The notes below the pieces were generated by a model. That model did not search any database. It saw only the letters and a list, made by a program, of their open reading frames with translations, and was not told the origin of the DNA. From Arthrobacter sp. B2a2-09 (GTDB lineage Bacteria; Actinomycetota; Actinomycetes; Actinomycetales; Micrococcaceae), in assembly GCF_027587375.1 (NCBI RefSeq), contig NZ_JAMXIC010000001.1:62001-126000 (forward strand): a DNA stretch of 64,000 bases, read 5' to 3'. The position numbers and the translations under genes were made by a program. This document shows positions 16,598 to 24,968 of this stretch, piece after piece; the stretch's first letter is position 1; each line of letters begins with the position of its first letter.

Positions 16598-17791
16598 TTA
16601 GACGGGGGAGCGGCCGCCGATTTCCTGGGTGACCCGGGCGGCCGCATCGAACAATGCGGCCTGGTAGTCAAAGCGAGCGTCGCCGTTCCGACGTCGGCCA
16701 TCATTTACGGTGAGCGCCAGAACCACGGCGCCATTGTCGTCGAAAACAGGTGCTGAGATGCTGTGCACGGGGGATTCAGCTGATGAATCCGCCGGGGTGG
16801 CAAAGTCACTGGCGACCGCGCCCAGGAGTTCCTGCAATTCCCGCCGCCTGACGGGCAGGGATCCATTGGCTGCCATACTGCCGATGATGCTTTCCATCGC
16901 GTGGAGCCGTTCGTCGTTAGGGGTGGCAGCCCAGCCCTGGGCGCGGATTTGTCCCAAGTGTGCCTCGAAGCTCCTCCGCACAATCGGGTCGACGTCCCTT
17001 CCGGAGCGGGACAGCCATTCACTGGCGGCCTCCGGGCCGGCCCAGGCCACGAACAACGATCCCATGGGTGGAATGACAGGAAGCCGGAGGCCGACCCGGC
17101 TGAATCCCAGATCCGCTCCACCTGCGCCGGCATAAGCGAGCTGGATTACCTCGTCACCGATGAGCGCCGAGGCATGGCAGTCCACCCCATACCGCTGTGC
17201 CAGCGACTCAATGTAGGGCCGGGCCCGGTCGGCAAGACGGAGATGGGCAGAGAGTATGTCGTCGGCGTCGGCCATGAGAGACAGGGTGGAGAACCGTCCA
17301 TAACCTCCCTGGAAGAAGAGGAGCGGAGGCATGGAATCGTCAACCGTGCCCAGTCCGGTGACTTCTCCGATGACGATGTCGTGATCGCCGGCTTCGTGCA
17401 CGGCGAACAACTGGCAGTCGATCCAGGCAATGGCGTCGTCAATGACGGGTGCCCCTGAGGGGGCGGGGTTCCATGCGACCTCGTCGAACTTGTCCGCTCC
17501 GCGCCGGGCAAAGAGCCGGCAGAGATCGTCCTGGTTCGAGGCCAGGACATTGACGCAGAACGTGCCGATTTTCCGGATCCGCTGATACGTGCCGGATTCC
17601 TTGGTGGGCAGGAACGCGATCAGGGCCGGATCCAGGGAAACCGAGGTGAAAGTGCCGACGGTCATCCCGATCGGGCCCGTCTCCGGATCCAGCGCCGTGA
17701 TGACGCAGACACCGGTGGGATAGTGTCCCAGGACCCGGCGGAAGAGCTGGGGATCAATGAGGTGATTCGTCAACGTTTCCAAGGCAATCAT
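16598..17791 (-). CDS. Flavin reductase fused to an IclR-type effector domain
   Basis: 397 residues in two parts. Residues about 12-170 are an FMN-binding split-barrel flavin reductase (FRRVLGHYPTGVCVITA, GMTVGTFTSVSLDPALIAFLP, GTFCVNVLASNQDDLCRLFA, LLFFQGGYGRF). Residues about 185-395 match the ligand-binding domain of IclR regulators (YIESLAQRYGVDCHASALIGDEV, RLPVIPPMGSLFVAWAGPE, SPVHSISAPVFDDNGAVVLALTV), without the DNA-binding domain. The reductase supplies reduced flavin to the monooxygenase encoded 35 bases upstream. The sensor half may tie flavin reduction to the presence of the aromatic substrate. Acinetobacter 4-HPA hydroxylase reductase C1 is an analogy: it has a different regulator-like C-terminal domain. 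Which upstream codon starts translation is uncertain, because AAGGA directly abuts the ATG. Confidence 0.88.
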   Translation of the reverse strand: MIALETLTNHLIDPQLFRRVLGHYPTGVCVITALDPETGPIGMTVGTFTSVSLDPALIAFLPTKESGTYQRIRKIGTFCVNVLASNQDDLCRLFARRGADKFDEVAWNPAPSGAPVIDDAIAWIDCQLFAVHEAGDHDIVIGEVTGLGTVDDSMPPLLFFQGGYGRFSTLSLMADADDILSAHLRLADRARPYIESLAQRYGVDCHASALIGDEVIQLAYAGAGGADLGFSRVGLRLPVIPPMGSLFVAWAGPEAASEWLSRSGRDVDPIVRRSFEAHLGQIRAQGWAATPNDERLHAMESIIGSMAANGSLPVRRRELQELLGAVASDFATPADSSAESPVHSISAPVFDDNGAVVLALTVNDGRRRNGDARFDYQAALFDAAARVTQEIGGRSPV

Positions 17792-17826
17792 TCCTTACTG
17801 CTGTGGTTTGTCGAGCGGCGCATGGC

Positions 17827-19035
17827 TCAAACCATGCGCCGGTTCTGGAGGGTCTGAAGACCCAGGGTGAACTCGCCGTGGAGTTCGAAGCCGATCTCGC
17901 CCAGCACGCCGTGGGCAAGAATGGTATTGATATCGCGCAGCAGCCGGGAAAGCACGGAGTCTTCGATGATGGCCTGGGCCCCGGTGTTGCGGAAGGCCCG
18001 GGTGATGACCTGCTGGGCCGTTTTACCGGCGAAAGAGCATGCGGTCTGCATGAGGTCAAGGAGTTCCAAATCGATTCCGCTGCCGTCGGCCAGGGAGTCC
18101 CGGACGCGTTTGTTGGCTTCGATGGCCAGGGCGCGGGCTGCCCGCAGCTGGGCGTCCAGTTCTCCGAGCTCTCGCTGGAACCATGAAGATTCGGCCAGGC
18201 TCTTGGAGGCGCCGATGTTGATTCGGCTGCCCCGGCGCTTTGCCGGGGCCAGCGCAATGATTTCATCCAGCGCCCGGCGGGCGGCTCCGAGGACCATACC
18301 CGGATGCATTTGGAGGACGTATGGGGTCATGCCCAGCCGGGCCAGCGGGGTATCGCTGCGGCGCGGGGTACCCATCGGATCAAAGATCATCTCATCTGGA
18401 ACGAACACGGAATTGACTTCGAAAGCCGTCGATCCGGTTGCCTTCATACCCAGAACATGCCACGCATCCTGAATTTCGATCTGCCCGGCTGGAATGAGCG
18501 CCATTCGACGTTCGGTGCGGCCGTCTTCGGCATCCGTCCAGAAGGTCGCGGCGACATAATTCGCATGGTGGATGCCGCTCGTGAAGTCCCAGCGCCCGTT
18601 GACTACGTAACCGCCGTTGGTCTTCTGCGCGGAGCCCGGGGCCAGGGACGCCGCTGCCAGTGGAAGCTTCTCGCCAAAGACCTTTGCGGCCTGCTCGGGC
18701 GAAAGGTGGGTGGCAAGCTGACCTGCCCCCTCGAGCAGGATTGCCGTAGCCCATGCCAAGCTGGGATCGATCCGCCCCATGGCCTCGATGATCTCGAACG
18801 CCGTGACCGGGTCGACCTCATTTCCGCCCAGGTCGTCGGGCGTCATGATGCCCATGATGCCCGCGTCGCGCAAGGCCTGGACGGACTCAGGCGCGAGCCA
18901 GCCTAATCTCTGTGACTCACTCACCCCGGCTTCAAGGGTTTCGCGGATACGTTCGACCTGGTCCAGTGCATGCCGGCGTCGCTCCGTCGGGTCCACGGGC
19001 CAGGCAGTGGCTGTAGCGGCTGTAGTGGTGGTCAT
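17827..19035 (-). CDS. Flavin-dependent monooxygenase, oxygenase component (acyl-CoA dehydrogenase fold)
   Basis: 402 residues of the acyl-CoA dehydrogenase fold. The sequence pattern is that of group D monooxygenases (HsaA, HPAH C2, DszC/SfnC types), not true dehydrogenases: GYVVNGRWDFTSGIHHANYVAATFW, AWHVLGMKATGSTAFEVNSVFVPDEM, FRNTGAQAIIEDSVLSRLLRDINTILAH. It probably uses reduced flavin from the adjacent reductase to hydroxylate a phenol or desulfurise an organosulfur compound. The ring-cleavage genes downstream favour phenol hydroxylation. The start at 19035 (MTTTTAATA) has AAGGGG about 6 bases upstream. It is first in the leftward cluster and divergent from the IclR gene. Confidence 0.85.
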   Translation of the reverse strand: MTTTTAATATAWPVDPTERRRHALDQVERIRETLEAGVSESQRLGWLAPESVQALRDAGIMGIMTPDDLGGNEVDPVTAFEIIEAMGRIDPSLAWATAILLEGAGQLATHLSPEQAAKVFGEKLPLAAASLAPGSAQKTNGGYVVNGRWDFTSGIHHANYVAATFWTDAEDGRTERRMALIPAGQIEIQDAWHVLGMKATGSTAFEVNSVFVPDEMIFDPMGTPRRSDTPLARLGMTPYVLQMHPGMVLGAARRALDEIIALAPAKRRGSRINIGASKSLAESSWFQRELGELDAQLRAARALAIEANKRVRDSLADGSGIDLELLDLMQTACSFAGKTAQQVITRAFRNTGAQAIIEDSVLSRLLRDINTILAHGVLGEIGFELHGEFTLGLQTLQNRRMV

Positions 19036-19094
19036 TATGCCCCTTCTCGATTGTTTGTGAGCTTGCGTGCTCCGGATCAGGTTCCGAAGACCCA

Positions 19095-19120
19095 GTGTCC
19101 GCTGTACGGACACATGTCCG
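19095..19120. promoter_or_regulatory. IclR-type operator with three half-sites
   Basis: GTGTCCG (19095-19101) and CGGACAC (19107-19113) form an inverted repeat, and a third TGTCCG follows at 19115-19120. This two-inverted-plus-one-direct geometry resembles PcaU/PobR-type IclR operators. It lies between the divergent IclR regulator and the monooxygenase, 60-85 bases from each start. Confidence 0.65.
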
Positions 19121-19200
19121 AAAAACTGATATGCTCTATACAATGAACCAGGACGCTCGACGTGTCAAGGGTCACGAATTCAATCAAACGAGGGAGAACG

Positions 19201-20022
19201 ATGGCTGAGAACGGTCACGGACCAGATTTCATCGAGGCAATATCACGGGGGCTGGATGTTCTGCGCAGCTTCTCTCCGGCCCGCCCTCGAATGAGCTTGA
19301 GCGAGGTAGCCCAGGCCGCAGAGTTGGCCCGTCCCACCGCCCGCAGGATACTGCTGACCTTGGAGGAGTTGGGCTATGTGCGGATCAGCAACGGGAGCCA
19401 CGCCCTCACCCCTCGGGTGCTCGAACTGGGGATGGCCTATGTCGGCTCCCTCGGGTTGTGGGACATGGCGAGGCCCCATCTGGAGGAGCTGGCCCGGAGG
19501 ACCAACGAGCCAGTTTCCATGGCCCAGCTCGACGGTTCCGACATCGTCTATGTGGCGCAGGTCGTCGTTCCAAAACTCATTGCCCTGCGTGTGGACATCG
19601 GCACCAGGTTCCCCGCATTGCTGACTTCCCAGGGCATGGTCCTGCTCGCCGCGCTGGATCCCGAAGAAGCCCTGAACACCCTCACCGAGCCCTCCCGCTC
19701 GGGACTGCCAACACCCCGCGAATCCCGGGAAGAGATCCTCGCGGCCACGGGCAAGGTGCGTGACCAAGGCTGGGCGGTGGCCGATCAGGTGCTGGCCCCT
19801 GGTGTCCGCTCGGTGTCCGTACCTGTGGCCGATGGTTCCGGCAAGGTGCAGGCGTCGATCAATGTCACGGTCAACGCCGCTGAAATCGGCATCGAAACGC
19901 TGGTCGGCGTCTACCTGCCCCTGCTACAAGAGGCGGCAGAAAAAACCCATCAGGACTGGGCCCGGTGGCAGTCCCGCCCGTCCTCATCACGGACCGCCCC
20001 GGGCGGGGCCGTCGGATCTTGA
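19201..20022 (+). CDS. IclR-family regulator, PcaR/PobR-like
   Basis: 273 residues. An N-terminal winged helix (FIEAISRGLDVLRSFSPARPRMSLSEVAQAAELARPTARRILLTLEELGYV) is followed by the IclR effector domain (MARPHLEELARRTNEPVSMAQLDGSDIVYVAQV, FPALLTSQGMVLLAAL, LAPGVRSVSVPVADGSGKVQASINVTV). The PcaR/PobR branch senses aromatic acids. The start at 19201 (MAENGHGP) has GAGGGAG upstream. It is divergent from the monooxygenase genes with a TGTCCG operator between, so it is the probable activator or repressor of the whole leftward cluster and of itself. Confidence 0.9.
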   Translation: MAENGHGPDFIEAISRGLDVLRSFSPARPRMSLSEVAQAAELARPTARRILLTLEELGYVRISNGSHALTPRVLELGMAYVGSLGLWDMARPHLEELARRTNEPVSMAQLDGSDIVYVAQVVVPKLIALRVDIGTRFPALLTSQGMVLLAALDPEEALNTLTEPSRSGLPTPRESREEILAATGKVRDQGWAVADQVLAPGVRSVSVPVADGSGKVQASINVTVNAAEIGIETLVGVYLPLLQEAAEKTHQDWARWQSRPSSSRTAPGGAVGS

Positions 20023-20125
20023 CTTCGACGGGTTCCGGGACAAGAGCCCCTGGGTGGTCGGCCCTCCGCCTGCTCGGATATGGGTCTGTGTGATGCGATG
20101 CCGCCGACGCAATATTCCACCTGGC

Positions 20126-20152
20126 TGTCACAAATGTCGATCTCGCTGTGTC
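20126..20152 (+). promoter_or_regulatory. ECF41-type promoter
   Basis: TGTCACA (20126-20132), then 16 bases, then TGTC (20149-20152). The published ECF41 consensus is TGTCACA-N16-CGTC, so only one base differs. It lies 33 bases before the FAD oxidoreductase start and ahead of the linked ECF41 gene, as expected for its autoregulated target. Confidence 0.7.
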
Positions 20153-20184
20153 TTATGGTCGAACCCCAAAATGAAGGAGAGATC

Positions 20185-21384
20185 ATGACCAAGGACACCA
20201 ACGTTGTTGTGATTGGCGGCGGCTACGCCGGCGTGATGGCGGCAAATCGCCTGACCCAGCGCAACGACGTGAAAGTGACGTTGATCAACCCGCGCCCGGC
20301 CTTCGTCGAACGGATCCGACTGCACCAGCTGGTGGGCGGGTCCAACGATGCGGTCCTCGATTACCGAGCCGTCCTGGCAGAGCGCATTCACCTGATCGTC
20401 GACAGCGCCACGGGAATCAACGTTTCGGAGCGGACCGTGGCGTTAGCGACGGGCGGGACTTTCGCCTACGACTACCTCATTTACGCAGTGGGAAGTGGGA
20501 GCGCCGCCGCTGAGGTGCCCGGAGCGGCCGAGTTCGCCTACCCGCTTGCGAGTTTGGAGCAGGCGCAGCGGTTGCGGTCTGCGCTCAAGGCCGCCCCCGC
20601 CTCGGCCGCAGTGACGGTCGTCGGGGCGGGGCCGTCTGGGATCGAGACCGCCTCCGAACTGGCCGAGCTGGGCCGCACCGTGACTCTGGTCTGTGGAGAG
20701 AAGCTCGGTCCATACCTGCATCCTCGCGGTCGACGCGCGGTAGCGAAACAGTTGGCTGCGCTCGGCGTGACCGTACTCGAGGGCTCCGACTCGGCGGTGG
20801 CAGCGGTAAAACCAAATACCGTGGAGCTGGGTGACGGCCGCGAGCTTCCGAGCACAGTGACCATCTGGACCGCCGGATTCGGTGTGCCGGACCTGGCCCG
20901 CCGCAGCGGCCTGAGCACCGACGCCATGGGCCGTCTCCTCACGGATGAGACACTGACGAGCGTGGACGACGAACGCATCGTCGCGGCCGGGGACTCGGCC
21001 GCTCCGTCAGACCTGCCGTTCCGCATGAGCTGCCAGGCCGCGGGCCCGCTCGGTGCGCACGCCGCCGACACGCTGCTCAGCCGGATCGCCGGTGGGCAGC
21101 CCGTTCCGATCGCTCTCGGCTTTGTCGGCCAGTGCATCAGCCTGGGTCGCCGGTCCGGCATCTTCCAGTTCGCCCGCAGGAACGACACCGCAACGAGGGC
21201 TTTCGTCGCGGGTCGCCCTGGTGCAAGACTCAAGGCACTGGTTTGCTGGGGCACGGTCAAGCATCTGAGGGACGAGGCACGCAAGCCCGGTTCGCTGAGC
21301 TGGGCCTTCTCCAAAGACGATGAGCGCTCCCGGCTTCTGCAGGCCAGACATGGGTCGCCGGCCACCACTCACCAAGCATCCTGA
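20185..21384 (+). CDS. FAD-dependent oxidoreductase (NDH-2/FSP1-like), ECF41 partner
   Basis: 399 residues with two Rossmann motifs: FAD-binding VVVIGGGYAGVMAANRL (about 6-22) and NAD(P)-binding VTVVGAGPSGIETASELAELG (about 146-166). The final ATG-type FAD motif is IVAAGDSAA. It belongs to the pyridine-nucleotide-disulfide oxidoreductase class and resembles type II NADH dehydrogenases and AIF/FSP1 proteins. The start at 20185 has AAGGAGAG upstream. ECF41 sigma factors are genetically linked to a carboxymuconolactone decarboxylase, an oxidoreductase or an epimerase. This is the oxidoreductase version. The substrate is unknown. 19 bases separate it from the sigma gene. Confidence 0.85.
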   Translation: MTKDTNVVVIGGGYAGVMAANRLTQRNDVKVTLINPRPAFVERIRLHQLVGGSNDAVLDYRAVLAERIHLIVDSATGINVSERTVALATGGTFAYDYLIYAVGSGSAAAEVPGAAEFAYPLASLEQAQRLRSALKAAPASAAVTVVGAGPSGIETASELAELGRTVTLVCGEKLGPYLHPRGRRAVAKQLAALGVTVLEGSDSAVAAVKPNTVELGDGRELPSTVTIWTAGFGVPDLARRSGLSTDAMGRLLTDETLTSVDDERIVAAGDSAAPSDLPFRMSCQAAGPLGAHAADTLLSRIAGGQPVPIALGFVGQCISLGRRSGIFQFARRNDTATRAFVAGRPGARLKALVCWGTVKHLRDEARKPGSLSWAFSKDDERSRLLQARHGSPATTHQAS

Positions 21385-21403
21385 ACCACGAAAGGTTGGA
21401 GAA

Positions 21404-22300
21404 ATGAGCGAACTGCCCACGAACCCGGCGACCGAAATATTCGTCGCGCATCGCAACCTTCTCTTCACCGTCGCATACGAGATGCTCGGATCGGCGTCCG
21501 ACGCCGAAGACGTCCTCCAGGAAACCTGGCTGCGGTGGGTCAAAGTCGACCTCGAGCAAGTGCGCGACCAGAGAGCTTACCTGGTCCGGATCACCACCCG
21601 ACAGTCCCTCAACCGGTTGCGCACCATGAAGAGCCGTCTCGAGGCGTATATCGGACCGTGGCTCCCTGAACCGTTGCTCACCGCACCGGACGTGGCGGAG
21701 GACGTCGAGCTCGCCGAGAGCGTCTCGATGGCGATCATGCTTGTCCTTGAGACACTCTCGCCGACCGAGCGCGCCGTCTTCGTGTTGCGGGAGGCCTTCG
21801 ACGTCGGCTACGAAGAGATCGCTGAAGCCGTCGACAAAAGCCCTGCCGCCGTCCGCCAGATTGCGCACCGCGCCCGCCAACACGTCGATGCCCGCCGCCC
21901 CCGCGTCATCGTCTCCCAAGGCGAGACCAGGGCGGCCCTGGAATCGTTCCAACGCGCATTCGAAACCGGTGACCTGCAGAGCCTCCTTGAGGTGCTCGCC
22001 CCCGACGTCGTCCTGGTGAGCGACGGCGGTGGCCTCAAGCGAGCCGCGTTGCGGCCGATCGTTGGTGCCGAAAAGGTCCTGCGCTTCATGATCGGGGGTA
22101 TCCGAAAAAGCGGCGCGCCCGTCGGCGTTGCTCGTGCCGTGATCAACGGCAACCCCGCCCTTGTCCTTCGCGTGGACGGCGAAATCGACGGCGTGATGAC
22201 AATACGCGTCGACGACGCCTGCATCTCCGGCATCTACTACGTCCGCAATCCCGAGAAACTGTCCCGCATCCACGCCGAGGCGTCCCTCGCCCTGCGATAA
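21404..22300 (+). CDS. sigJ: ECF41-family RNA polymerase sigma factor with SnoaL-like C-terminal extension
   Basis: 298 residues. Sigma region 2 (FTVAYEMLGSASDAEDVLQETWLRW) and region 4 (SPTERAVFVLREAFDVGYEEIAEAVDKSPAAVRQIAHRAR) are followed by a SnoaL-like domain. The hallmarks of ECF41 are all visible: the WLPEP linker motif (86-90), DGGG (207-210) and NPEKL (282-286). In this family the C-terminal extension replaces an anti-sigma factor and tunes activity. GGAGAA precedes the ATG at 21404. The target promoter is seen at 20126-20152. The symbol follows the common SigJ naming of actinobacterial homologues. Confidence 0.9.
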   Translation: MSELPTNPATEIFVAHRNLLFTVAYEMLGSASDAEDVLQETWLRWVKVDLEQVRDQRAYLVRITTRQSLNRLRTMKSRLEAYIGPWLPEPLLTAPDVAEDVELAESVSMAIMLVLETLSPTERAVFVLREAFDVGYEEIAEAVDKSPAAVRQIAHRARQHVDARRPRVIVSQGETRAALESFQRAFETGDLQSLLEVLAPDVVLVSDGGGLKRAALRPIVGAEKVLRFMIGGIRKSGAPVGVARAVINGNPALVLRVDGEIDGVMTIRVDDACISGIYYVRNPEKLSRIHAEASLALR

Positions 22301-22575
22301 ACAGCCCTCACGGAGATGCGCTCACACTGCGCTACCGGGAGTGGAGCTCGGTGGCACCGAGGGCTGGCCATGGTTCTCCAGTGCGCGTGCGCTCGGGCTC
22401 GAACCCGGCGCTGTCCTGCGCGGTTGGGTCGACGGTGAGATAGTCCCTGAGCCGCGTCGGCGGGTAATCGCAGACGGGCCGTAGACAGCCGAAACTGGGG
22501 CCGGACTCGCTCGTGGAACTCCCGACGCCGCCACCATCGCCTCGCACATGACTTCGACTGTTACCACCGCGGTTT

Positions 22576-23592
22576 TCACCGCCGTCGTGCCTGCGCTGTA
22601 AGTTCATGTGCCCCGTAGCTGTTGTCGTCCGGGTTGACAGTAACTCCGGGTGCGACGAGTTGGTCGATGCGGTCCAGCACGTCTGTGCTCAGCGTGATGT
22701 CAGCCGCGGGCAGGTAGGACTCGAGTTGTTCCATGGTGCGCGGTCCGACGATAGCGGCCGTGACGCCTGGGTGGTTGATCACAAACGCGATAGCCAGCTC
22801 GATGAGCGCGAGTCCGGTTTGTTCGGCGAGCTGGGCGAGTTCTTCGACGATGTCGAGCTTGCGCTGGTTCGCCGGGCTGCTCATGTCGAAGCGGGCGTTC
22901 GGACGGGCCGAGGAGGTGGGTGCGGACGCTGAGTCTTTGCGCCAGCGCCCTGAAAGCCAGCCGCCGCTAAGCGGGCTGTAGGTGAGCGTGCCCATGCCGT
23001 GGCGCTGGACCGTCGGGAGGATATCTTCTTCGATGCCGCGGACGAGGATTGAGTAGGGCGGCTGTTCGGTGACGAACCGTTCCAGGTTTCGTTCGCGGGA
23101 TGCCCACTGGGCTTCGACGATTTGTGACCCCGAGTATGACGAGGAGCCGATGTAGCGTACTTTGCCCTGGCGGACGAGGTCGCTGAGCGCGCCGAGGGTC
23201 TCCTCGACGTCGGTGTCCGGGCTGGGCCGGTGGACCTGGTAGAGGTCGATGTAGTCGGTGTTCAGGCGTCGCAGGGAGTTCTCGACCTCGCGGATGATCC
23301 AGCGGCGGGACCCGCCGCGCTGGTTGGGGTCCTCGCTCATGGGCATGAAGAACTTGGTGGCGAGGAACACGTCGTCGCGGCGCCCGTCCAGCGCCTGCCC
23401 GACGATTTCCTCGGATGCCCCGCCGGAGTAGACGTCTGCGGTGTCGATGAAGTTGATGCCCGCGTCGAGGGCGCGGTGGATGATGCGGATGGAGTCCGCG
23501 GTGTCGCTGTTGCCCCAGGGGCCGAACATCATCGCACCAAGACAGAGGGGGCTGAGCTGCACACCGGTGCGGCCGAGGGGACGGTATTCCAT
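22576..23592 (-). CDS. Aldo-keto reductase (YghZ/PdxI-type branch)
   Basis: 338 residues, (beta/alpha)8 NADPH-dependent oxidoreductase. Signature blocks are LGRTGVQLSPLCLGAMMFG, the catalytic Asp/Tyr in INFIDTADVYSGG, the Lys in FLATKFFMP, the His in YQVHRP, and the coenzyme-binding IVGPRTMEQLESYLPA near the end. The open frame runs further upstream, but the ATG at 23592 (MEYRPLGRTG) fits the family start and has AAGGAA upstream. It is followed leftwards by a gene-poor stretch and preceded 20 bases away by a second aldo-keto reductase, so the two are likely co-transcribed. The substrate is unknown. Confidence 0.88.
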   Translation of the reverse strand: MEYRPLGRTGVQLSPLCLGAMMFGPWGNSDTADSIRIIHRALDAGINFIDTADVYSGGASEEIVGQALDGRRDDVFLATKFFMPMSEDPNQRGGSRRWIIREVENSLRRLNTDYIDLYQVHRPSPDTDVEETLGALSDLVRQGKVRYIGSSSYSGSQIVEAQWASRERNLERFVTEQPPYSILVRGIEEDILPTVQRHGMGTLTYSPLSGGWLSGRWRKDSASAPTSSARPNARFDMSSPANQRKLDIVEELAQLAEQTGLALIELAIAFVINHPGVTAAIVGPRTMEQLESYLPAADITLSTDVLDRIDQLVAPGVTVNPDDNSYGAHELTAQARRR

Positions 23593-23612
23593 GGTGGTTC
23601 CTTTTCTTTGTC

Positions 23613-24497
23613 TTAGGCTTCGGGGATGACCATGGCGAAGCGTTCTTCGCGGGCTTCGTCCGGGTCCGGACCGTTGCGGTTGTCGGTGTTGAGCGCGTCG
23701 ATGGCGGCGAGTTCGGCGGCGCTGAGTTCGAAGTCGAACACATCGAAGTTCTCGGCGATGCGTGCCGGGTTGGTCGATTTCGGGATGGCTGAGCGGCCCT
23801 GCTGCAGGTGCCACCGGAGCATGACCTGGGCCGGACTCTTGCCGTGGGCCCTTGCGATGGTGGCGATTGCCGGGTCTTCCATGACGTTCCGCCGCTCCTG
23901 ACCGCCCCATCCTGGGTAGAACGTGATCCCTCCGATCGGTGACCAGGCCTGGGTGAGAATCCCGAATTCGGCGTCGGCTGCCTGTACGGCGGGCTGGGTG
24001 AAGTAAGGGTGTAGTTCGATCTGGTTCACGGCTGGGACGACGTCGGTCGATTCGAGCAATTGCATCATGTGGTGCGGCATGAAGTTGCTGACGCCGATCG
24101 CCCGCACGCGCCCGTCGGCGAGCAGGGTCTCCAGCGCCTTGTACGCGGAGATGGTTTTCTCGAACCGGTCGGGGGCGGGCTGGTGCAGGATGAGCAGGTC
24201 CAGGTAGTCGACGCCGAGCTTGCCTGTCGCCTTTTCCCAGGCATGCAGCGTCTGGTCGTAGCCGTAGTCACTGACCCAGACCTTGGTTTCGATGAACACA
24301 TCGGACCGGTCCAGGCCGGAGCTGTGGATGCCCTCACCGACCTCCCGCTCGTTGCCGTAGGCGGCGGCGGTGTCGACGTGTCGGTAGCCTGCAGCCAGCG
24401 CGGCCCCGACGGCCGCCGTCGTCTGTTCAGGGGCGCTTTGGAAGACGCCAAGGCCGAGGGCTGGCATCGTGATGCCGTTGTTGAGTGTTAGTTCCAT
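23613..24497 (-). CDS. Aldo-keto reductase (AKR5-like, 2,5-diketogluconate reductase type)
   Basis: 294 residues. It has the short-loop AKR5 pattern: LNNGITMPALGLGVFQ, YRHVDTAAAYGNEREVGEGI with catalytic Asp and Tyr, FIETKVWVSDYGYD with Lys, LLILHQPAP with His, and IPKSTNPARIAENFDVFDFELS at the coenzyme 2'-phosphate site. Members reduce aldehydes, keto-sugars or methylglyoxal with NADPH. ATG at 24497 (MELTLNNG) is preferred, with GAAAGG 7 bases upstream. A nearby ATG at 24503 is possible. The XRE regulator at 24969 is divergent and may control this pair. Confidence 0.88.
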   Translation of the reverse strand: MELTLNNGITMPALGLGVFQSAPEQTTAAVGAALAAGYRHVDTAAAYGNEREVGEGIHSSGLDRSDVFIETKVWVSDYGYDQTLHAWEKATGKLGVDYLDLLILHQPAPDRFEKTISAYKALETLLADGRVRAIGVSNFMPHHMMQLLESTDVVPAVNQIELHPYFTQPAVQAADAEFGILTQAWSPIGGITFYPGWGGQERRNVMEDPAIATIARAHGKSPAQVMLRWHLQQGRSAIPKSTNPARIAENFDVFDFELSAAELAAIDALNTDNRNGPDPDEAREERFAMVIPEA

Positions 24498-24579
24498 GTC
24501 CATGCCTTTCACGGTATTCAGATGTGCCGGGTTATGGGAGTGCACGTCAGTACCCCCTTGAAGCGGGAGCCAAGGAGGT

Positions 24580-24813
24580 TCAGCGAGCGGCTTCGAGCTG
24601 CGGCGCCGGTGCGGCCCCGAGCGGTGTCCTGGAGCGGTGGGCGGCCAGGTCTGCGGGCAGGATGAGGGACGCGGTGACGGCAAGGGCCAGGAGCAGCAGG
24701 ACGCTGCCCGTCGTGAGGGCGACGCCGACCTGGGCGGCCAGGTGCGCTACGGCGGAACCCGTGGTCAGGATGGTCGCTGCTGCCGCGACCGCGATGCCAA
24801 GCCCAAGGCAGGT
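24580..24813 (-). pseudogene. C-terminal remnant of an MFS-type transporter
   Basis: The leftward frame ending at the stop 24580-24582 reads GLGIAVAAAATILTTGSAV, a short loop, LLLLALAVTASLILPADL, and a charged tail. This looks like the last two membrane helices of an MFS drug/metabolite exporter. A stop lies four residues upstream of the recognisable part and no start or ribosome site precedes it. Only about 75 of some 400 residues survive. It sits between the aldo-keto reductases and an XRE regulator, a place where an intact exporter gene would make sense. Confidence 0.6.
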
Positions 24814-24968
24814 TGACTGCGATCAACGGGAGGAATCCCATTCCGGCCTGCAGGTGCAGGTTTCATGCTTTCAATGCAACCGTGATTCCTTACAGGCCGG
24901 AAGTCACGGCCGTTCCGGGTAACGCCAGTGCCTCCCTCGTCCGATCGACCGCGCGTAGCGTAGATGCC

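Noticed and set aside
22332-22484. A rightward frame of about 50 codons after the sigma gene with coding-like third-position GC (GWPWFSSARALGLEPGAVL)
   Set aside because: No start codon or ribosome site and no family recognised. It may be a gene remnant but the evidence is too thin to list.
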